The notes under the pieces: generated by a model
The model's database searches: none
What the model was told of the DNA's origin: nothing
What the model saw: only the letters and a program-made list of their open reading frames with translations
Position numbers and translations under genes: made by a program
In this document: in pieces, positions 30,255 through 39,500 of the stretch
How the letters are laid out: every line of letters begins with the position of its first letter
Position numbering within the stretch: position 1 is the first letter of the stretch
NCBI GenBank assembly: GCA_002633005.1
Contig: NMRA01001195.1
Coordinates: forward strand, 1 to 41,385
Origin: Phoronis australis
Taxonomy: Eukaryota > Phoronida > Phoronidae
Length of the DNA stretch: 41,385 bases
Reading direction: 5' to 3'

Positions 30255-30441
30255 ATGACCGTGCCTGGTATTCTGTATGTGAACACAGCCAACACAATGT
30301 ATCGAAAAGTTGTAAAATACACAATACAAGCAGTAAGTATGTATATTTGTGTACCAGTCGCGAGCTTAGTCTTTAGACCTCAGCCTGCTACAATATTCTC
30401 TAAGCATACTGGCTCAGTTGTTACTTTGTATGGTAATGTCT

Positions 30442-30596
30442 TTATCTGTAGGTAGGAATAAACGACTTGGTGTGATGAAAGCCACCCATCCCCAGTTGTG
30501 GTGCTGCAGGAAGTGCATACACGTCATCTTGATTATTTGCTGGTGCTATTTCCATGAAACTCGCTCCGTAAGAATGGTTGACGGGAAAGTGCGTGC
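30442..30596 (-). CDS. RFX6: RFX6 terminal coding exon
   Basis: The acceptor is TTTTACTGTTTCAG. It enters in phase 1, completing a Gly codon exactly with the preceding exon. It encodes THFPVNHSYGASFMEIAPAN then QDDVYALPAAPQL and ends SFIPTYR before TAA at 30442-30444. The tail composition continues that of the preceding exon. No homologue of these last residues is recalled. Confidence 0.75.
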
Positions 30597-33500
30597 CTGA
30601 AACAGTAAAACATTGCTGTAGATCATGCACGCACCCAGCTTAAAATAGGGGGGAGGGCTCGAATTTATGAGAATGTGTACCTTTTTTGTTAAAAAAAACG
30701 GAGTACATTCAAACCTATAAATTGTGCATTAGCCGCATTCCTACCTTTTTGGCGACTTTTGTTTCGTTTTCTACTTTTTCTGACTTTTTGTTTCTCCGAG
30801 GCGGACCTTTTTGCCCTCTTCGCCAACTAGGGGGAGCCCCCCTGGGTGCGCATATACCATACTTACCAAATAGCAGATATCCATTCAAACTAATAATTAA
30901 TAAGGCCACGATACTAGCTCAGGAATTAAAACAAACATGTTGTTAACACCGTTTTGAATAGGGTATTACCTGCTCCTGTTGTGTCGGCAATTATTTAGAA
31001 GGATGATATAATTAGCAGGCATAATTAATGAGCAGGGATACTTACACCTACTTTGTTATTGGAAAATACTTTCAGTTAAATAGTGAGGCCAGTGTGTTGA
31101 CTAGAATTATGATGCGATCAGGAATTTCGAGTGTTTCAACTAGATGTACTAGTTACCCGGGAGGCCTATAGCCACGAAACTGCGTTGTGAAACCAGGCAC
31201 ATTTTGTAGCGTATTATACCGGGCAGGACCGGTTGTACTAAAAGTGTCCGCAAACACCTTAATCAGTAGCGTATCAACACATTTTGGTTGCTGAAACATG
31301 ATCAGGGATTGCTGTCGCCCTCCCGTAAGGAATTTTGCAATTTTCTGTTTGAACCGTCAAATTGTGAGCCGCTGCCTCTGCACGATGGAGCCTTGCTTTG
31401 AGCGGGTTGCCATTAATCTCACACTAGATCCGCCGGTTGCTTTGAACAAAAATTTTAAGGGTAAAACATTTACCTGCTAGCCCATGATCATGTGGCCGAC
31501 CGTAGAAGTGGCGGCTATCTTCGAAGGTGTTGCGATTGTAGTCTTGAAAGGTGGTTGCGTGACTTCTCAAGTAAGGCGACGTTTTAGCAAAGGCGTCGTA
31601 GCCGGAATTGAATCTACCGTAACCTGTATAACTGTATGGGTCCGAAAACGCAGCGTGGTGATGGTGAGATCTCGCGTGAGCCTCGTTCCAGTATTGTTGC
31701 ATATGAACCGAATTGATTGGTTGATAAGAATGGTTGTCTGAAAACGTTTGCGGAAATGACGTCGCAAAAGTATTAGCCTGAGCACTATAATCGGGAAAGC
31801 TGCCAAATGTCACGTGGTGGGGAAAATAAGGCCTGTCACTGAGAGAGGTATAATGCTTTAAAGCTGTTGCTCGCTGGGAGTGGGTGGAGCCAAGTCTGTC
31901 GTTTCCATAGTAGCAAGGCGTTGTTTCTCGGAAAGCTGTATTTGTATTGGGGCGCGTAAATGCCGTTGCTGTCCCTACGTCACCATGTAGATGAGGATAT
32001 GGCATCAAAAAGTGTTTTGTCCTCGCGCCACTAATTGCACCAGATGCATCTGTAAAGGAAATGAAGAGCGGTAACTAGGACTACCCGGCACTTTCAAGAG
32101 TATCGATTCGTAACACGTAAATACAAAATCTTAATGAGAAACTCGCATCTTGCAAGTTAGCGCACTTTCAATGACACGGTGTTCGACCTGTACCAAAGGA
32201 ATTCATGCAGGGGTGCGTTCCGTAATGGTAGCCACTCGCAAGGCACATGCGACGACATATTGAAAAGTATAGTTCACATTTTCCCATAATTAAACATTTC
32301 TGCCTCACCAACCAGTCCCTTAAGTGTAAGTCATTTTGTTAACCGGTCATACATTTGCAAGAATTTTACGTGATCTTTTATGAAATCGCCTAATTCGCAA
32401 GGAAATTGCATGACGGAAGGCAGCCCAGGTGGTCTCATGTGAACCTTATTTCGCGAACGCCCACGTGGAAATGAGGAAATTCTAGTCTACGTGGGTTATA
32501 GAAATGAACGTTTCTTCAGTTATAGCTACGCATAGTAGAAACAAGTAAAAGATTGTGAAAAGACGATGAACCACTAAAACCTCAATAAAAAGCGGCTAAA
32601 CGTGTCGTTGTGTTACCAGACGTGTCTTCGTATCACCAAAAGTGTTTTCGTATTACCAGACGTGACGTCGTATTATCAGACGTGTCATCGTATTAACAGA
32701 CGTGCAGTCGTATTATCAGACGTGTTGTTGCATTACCAGACGCGTCATTGCATTATCGGACGTGTCGTAGTACCAGGGGTGTCGTCGTATTACCAGACGT
32801 GTCGTCGTATTACCAGACGTGTCGTCGTATTATGAGACGTTATGTCGTACTATCAGATGTGTCGTCGTATTATTACATGTGTCATCGTGTTGTCAGACGT
32901 GTCTTCGTATTACCAGACGTGTCATATTACCAGAAGTGTCCTCATATTATTAGACGCGTTGTCGTATTAACAGACATTTATTTGTATCATCAGACGTGTC
33001 GTTGTATTATCAGACGTATCGTTGTATTGCTGGACGTGTCGTCGCATTATCAGACGTGTTGTTGTATTATCGGACGTGTCTTAAACAGCTCACTAACTGA
33101 TACTCCAGTGTTGGGGTTATTTTAATTGATATTAAAATAGTTTGACGATGTCAATATTTGTACGAAGAGTCCCCGAGGTGACTCCGAGGTACCACGCTAA
33201 TGGTCGTCTGCAGTTATGAATAAGACAACCCAGAACTTTCAGAACAGTTATTCCCACAAATCTACTATAAGGAAAAAAGATGTACGTTCTTGCACGTCAT
33301 TCATCCCGTTATATCACTGGGGCTTGTTCCGGAAGTTACTGTCACGTCAGCCGGCATTCACCATTATTCATTACCATTAGCTCATGTCTACGGTCGAAAC
33401 CGTGACATGGGATTTGCAACGCATTGCCCCCCGATATCTGTGGACTCTTTGCCCACTTTCCTTCTCCTGTCCATTCCCGTGTGACGAAACGTTTCCTGCA

Positions 33501-36500
33501 CACAGCCCCTGTTTCCTGAACACGATGCAGTTTTGTTGTTCTGTTTTGCAGTACTCTGTCACTTACAGCACATATGTTCACTTTTAATATGTTTTGCCGG
33601 TTTATTGTGTTTTTAGTACTGTTTTGGTGTTTTATGACCGGTAACGACATTTACCTATTTTCTAGCGCATAGTTATCTTCATCTTGTTCTACTCTGAAAC
33701 ATAGTTCGTGACGTACCCTGGACAAAATAGATTACGATAAACGTATTTTCTATCACTTAGTTAGCACCCAGGTCTCCAGTAGAAGTCTCAACAGATTTGC
33801 CGCCGCCTAGTGATATAAGGAAAGGATATCAGACTATCCAACAACATTTCCATTGTGAAATTCTTAATTACTTTGACTATGTACAAATAGTAGGCAGTTA
33901 CCTTGCACTATGAAGGGTTCGTCTTCCATTTTCCGTTTCTTTCCCTTGTCTTTTCCTACGCATCTTACTTTTGCTTGCATACTGATTTCTCCTAAACACA
34001 ACCAAGTATTATTACTTTCCCACACTATACCATGTAAAATTTATTACTTTCCAAGTGAACACAATACCATGTAAAACATTATTTTCCAACACTATACCAT
34101 GTAAAAGTTTTTACTTTCCAAATGAACACTATACCATGTAAAACATTATTACTTCCCAACACTATTCCATGTAAAAGTTATTACGTTCCAAGTGAACACT
34201 ATACCATGTAAAACATTATTACTTTCCAACACTATATACCATGTAAAACATTATTACTTTCCAACACTATGCCATGTAGCATATAACCTTGTGTTTAGAA
34301 TTCCTTTCACTGTTTGGAAGTTCACACCGTGTGCTCTATTTCAAGTGAAAACTAGCTAGTCCTGTTATGAGCTCCGAATGTCGCTGCATTGGCCGCACAA
34401 CAACACAAAGCCAAGGACTGAATTAAAGGTGCATTTTGACCTGTTTGGCTGGTCAAAACGGAAATCGATGTGGGTCCCTTACTCTCATAAAATCGTGATA
34501 AAATCATGTTTCTGTTACCAACAAGAACATCGAAACCCTGAAAGCTTAAGAGTTTACTGAGGTTGACCAATCTTAAAATTGCTTGTGACCTGTGTTGCCG
34601 GCTTATTCGTCAACATCGGATGAGAGTGATTATGTTCTTGGATCCCGAAGCGATTCTGTTAAGACTTAACACAGGAGACATGCAGCTTTAAATACATTTA
34701 CCTGGAGCTGATTATACGTGACGTCAACCGCCCATGTCAACTTTTAGAAACCAACGCTGTCCAACCTGAGTTCGTAAGCTAAAAATGATTACCATTCATA
34801 GTAAAGGAAGATTAGAAGACTTTACTCACGAGGAACCTCATGCTGAAAAATCTTCTCGAGAGTCTTAATCAGGTGGTTAGTGCAATGGGTTCAACTGTGT
34901 AGCTTAAGTACGCCTGGTGCACTGCAGAATGCTCCAGGCCAGCTGTAAATAACTGTACCTGCGTTTTTCATCAGTTTCTGCACGGATTTCTGCAGAAGTT
35001 GTTCATCGACAGCCGCTTGCTGTGTTTCAATGACAAGGAACACATATTCGTCGAACATCATGTGTAACAGATGAAAGGAGCCAAAACTTGCAGCATTTTG
35101 GAGCGTCAAATCGCGCATAATTAGGGATCCAAACACAGCCCAGTGGCGCAAAAACTCCCCCGCTTTCTTCCTGAATGCGTCGTTATTTTCCTTTGATGGC
35201 TGTTGAAAAGAAATATTCCGTGATGATTTTGAAAATGTCACACATGAATAAGAAAATGAGGACCCTCATGGAAAGCAGTGTGAACTGATGGGTCTACTCC
35301 CATTGTAAATATTGTATAAATAAATACATAAATAAATAAATAAATGTAGAAATCCCGGAGTTTTGGGTGTTTCGTTATTCATCGTAACTGGATCTTAATA
35401 GTGCTCGACACGCTTTTATAGGGCTGGATCACCTTTTTCGTGATCAGAGTCTCAATTCTCCCAGTTCAATGCGTGACGGCATAAGTAATGATTAACAGCT
35501 TATCATTAACCAAAAATGGAGGACATCCTCCAGTTTTTCAAGGATCTCAAACGCTTTCAAAGTGAACAGCACAATTTGTTTGAGGAACGCGACGACAACT
35601 AACGAAGTTTACGACAATGAACTGGAGTGACTAGCAGTGTAGGTCATGTGCGCTGTATCTCCGTGCTCGTTTGGTGCAGCTGTACAGGTGTCGGCAGAAT
35701 CGATGGGACTTGGGTCTGAGCTCGCCGTGGCAGTGCGACTCGAATGTGCAAAAAGTTGAGCAAGTGAACTTGGGCGATCATAAATGGCATGCTTCCGTTT
35801 GTTTTAGTTTCCGTGTGCTCGGAAAAACGTTTGAAGAAATGCTTAGGCGCCGTCATCTCCTTAATAGAAACCTATTTGCAAAATTTCATGTCGATGTCCG
35901 TTGTTAACTTCATTTTAAATATACTTGCCAAATTTAGTATTAAGATCCTGCAGAGATACAGCCATAGACACAAAAGACTGACAAAAGGAGGCGCCATAGT
36001 AGTCCCAGTCCTCCGAAACTCATCGTAGCAACGATGTGAACGCCAATTTTCAAAATCATCCTTCAGTGGTTTGGTCGATGTAGAGAGCCGGACGCCAAAA
36101 GCTTACTCGAAAACAACAAAAATGGCCACTTGGTGGCGCAAAATACCTCGAATCCATCTGAAAACGGGAGGCTGGCATCATCTTACTAATAGATACCTTT
36201 TTTGCCAAATTTGATGATAATCTGTTGAGGACCTTTGAAGATACAGAGGTAAACGTAAAAAATAAAATTGCCACTAGGAGGCACACCACTTGTCGGACGG
36301 ACGGACGGACAGACGGACAAACGGACAGGGATGAGGGCATATTCAGTATCTTTGATTTTCGATATGACTGACAACATCAATTCAAATATCTCGCTAAATA
36401 TTGCCTCGTTTACACCGCTGTCATACAAGTCTTACTTCACACTAAGTCGTTAACAATGTTCGGAGAGAGATAGACGATAAACTAGTGTCAGTGTCTCAGT

Positions 36501-39500
36501 CTTTGGTACTAGTCTATACTAGTATCAGTGTCTCAGTCTTTGGTACTAGTCTATACTAGTATCAGTGTCTTAGTCTTTGGTACTAGTCTATACTAGTATC
36601 AGTGTCTTAGTCTTTGGTACTAGTCTATACTAGTATCAGTGTTAGTCTTTGGTACTAGTCTATACTAGTATCAGTGTCTTAGTCTTTGGTACTAGTCTAT
36701 ACTAGTATCAGTGACTTTGTCTTTGGTACTAGTCTATACTAGTATCAGTGTTAGTCTTTGCAACTAGTCTATACTAGCATCAGTGTCTTAGTCTTTGGTA
36801 CTAGTGTATACTAGTATCAGTGTCTTAGTCTTTGGTACTAGTCTATACTAGTATCAGTGTCTTAGTCTTTGGTACTAGTGTATACTAGTATCAGTGTCTT
36901 AGTCTTTGGTACTAGTCTATACTAGTATCAGTGTCTCAGTCTTTGGTACTAGCCTATACTAGTATCAGTGTCTTAGTCTTCCTTCCATATCGTTTTACAG
37001 TTTGCTCTAACTTGGTATTTAAATATTTCTGAATGAGAATCATTAACATGAATTCTTCATAACATAGACGACGAGTGTCCGCTAAGTTATTTCAGGGTTC
37101 TTGGTCGTTACCTGTATAACACACTTGTCTATAAGGTTGTCCATCCATTCTGTGAATGCCTCGATGGGAGCTTGTTTTGTAAGAAGGTCTTGAAACTCAT
37201 TGAAGACTGCAACAAAACACAAAATGTATGCAAAAGCACACTACTATTCATGATACTGCATGACGTCGACCGTTGGTGTACACTGTTCAAAGTGCCTTGG
37301 TTCAGCTAACGGCAATATCGACGACAACCCCAAAAGCAACTTCTCATGGGCTTATTGAAACACTGTGACGTCACAGCATACTCATCTTAGATTTATCACT
37401 TCATGTAAACTTATTAATTTCAATAATCAGAAACTCTTATCTTAACCAAAATGACGTTAAAAATTGTTCCCTCATTCAGGTCCACCTTGGTTTATACTTT
37501 AATTCTTCTGTTACCACGGAGGAAGACACTGAATAAATATCTTCCGTCCAAAAATGATAGATTCACTTACAGTCGCAAATGGTTCCAATCTCTTTTTGAA
37601 CAAACGTATCATCTGTAAAGGCCGCCTGCGAGCATATACTGTTGAAGTCGAGAGCAGCCAAATCGTTCACCATTTGTGCAACGTTTTCATGGTTCAGTAA
37701 CACAGAGCGTGTAGTTTGCGCCAAGTGAACGAACGCCATCTGTCGTTTCATGTTATGTGCGAAGTTCTTTACGACTGAAAAATATGAACAGAACATATAC
37801 CTCGTTCCAGCCTGCCGTGCGCAGTTGGCTTCGTGTTTGCCGAAAATACAGTTCCTGGCTGTATTGACTTCTGATTTAGAAATTCAAGGGAGTTGTCTAT
37901 CTTGATAGGTGTCGCCACTTTTGCTTTTAAAAGGATGCAGAGAGATGAGAGAATACTTTTAACGCTGTTTGCTTTCATTCTGTACATTGATTATTGATCT
38001 CTAAGAAACACTTTTATTGAATTAATTGTTCATTCTTGTTTGATTCGGGGTTGTTTATAATTGTGTTTCAATTTGATGATTTTGTTGAATAATGTTTAAT
38101 TGCTGTTGTCGTGTACATACATAGCAATGGTATTCTATTTCTGTCTTGATACTCCTACAAACCAGTAATGCAATGAAGAAGCCATTCAGAATAAATAAAT
38201 TAAAATAATTACACAAGGTATTGATAATCAAGTTTTAGTTGTGGCGGTTACACTTCAATTCGTTATGTCAGAGGTAGTAATGCCCCCAGCGGATAATTGT
38301 GGAACTTAGGTGTTTATTGAAACACCAATCTGAACGTTGTACTCGCAGTGAACCAAGGATAGCGTGTGGGCGGTAACCATAGCCACAGTAAAAGAATTTT
38401 GGAAAAACATTGGGATTATAATAACAGAATGACACTAACATAAGGAATCCTACACGAGTCTCAGGTTTATAACATGGGCAAAACCTCTGGCTTTTGACGA
38501 AATTTCCAAGAGGTTTTGCCTGTGTCACCAATCTGAAACGAGTGCAGGATTTCTTTTCTCACATAATCCGTAAAAATGATATTTTTTGCTGAAAAACCTG
38601 ACGTGTCTAAAACTTTCAATCACAAGACGCAACTTTTGTAAAAACACGCTTGCGCAATGTAAAGTAATTCAGTTATTTTTTGTTAATAGGTTTATTTTAC
38701 GCTTAACAATTGTAAATTGCAGCTTTCGAGCAAATATTCAAGTTAGAAACTAATACATGTAAATAGTCTTTGAAGTTGTAGGGCCTAATATTAAAACTTA
38801 AAACATGTCTATTAATAACAGTCAGCAAGGCATCCCCACGCGTGAGCACTGGATTGAACTTGAGGCAGCACAGCTGGACAGTCTAGGCGTATGGATGTCT
38901 ACTTTGCACTACTTTGTGATTTGCCCTTGTAACATAAAAAATACGTACTCGGTGTTATTAACCAGTCGCGTCGTAACACATTCCAGATCATATGAGAAAT
39001 AAACATTAGTGTTACAGAGCAATGCTCACAGTGTTTGTTTTTTATTTTACATTTTGTTTCAGTTTTTTCGTCGGTAACGGCTTTTATACCCCAATGTTAG
39101 CGTCGTATGGCAGATACAACCGTGTAATAACCCATAAAGTTATCTCACTAGTGAGATAACATTTTGGCGGGAAACCGAGTACGGATTTGAACCCGGGCGT
39201 CAAGAGTTTCGAGTCGCCGACTTTACCACTACACCACTCAGTGGCTGACGTCACCGAACGTGAAAATAGAATACTTATATGAGCACGTGCAACAATCGCA
39301 TGTTCAGCAAAGGGCATTGCACCGACACTTATACGCTATGAAAACTAAGAGGCATAATTTCCATAAAAACGATATTTTAATTCAGTGAAAATTTGCTCAT
39401 GTTCTCTCACTTGTAAATCAACGATCTCCAATTTGAATGCGGGTATCGTGTCGTCGGGATCCTATGACTTGAGCATTATAGTCAGTTACTAGTGGTAACC

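Larger units (their letters stand above)
32050..34958. other. RFX6 intron with two tandem arrays
   Basis: About 2.9 kb. Arrays at 32604-33081 and 33990-34280 are listed separately. The sequence between and around them shows no exon or RNA gene. Confidence 0.65.

Noticed and set aside
32602-33125. Open frames with repeated YYQTC and RRVVV text
   Set aside because: Translation of a 20-nt minisatellite inside an RFX6 intron. No family features, no conserved flanks.
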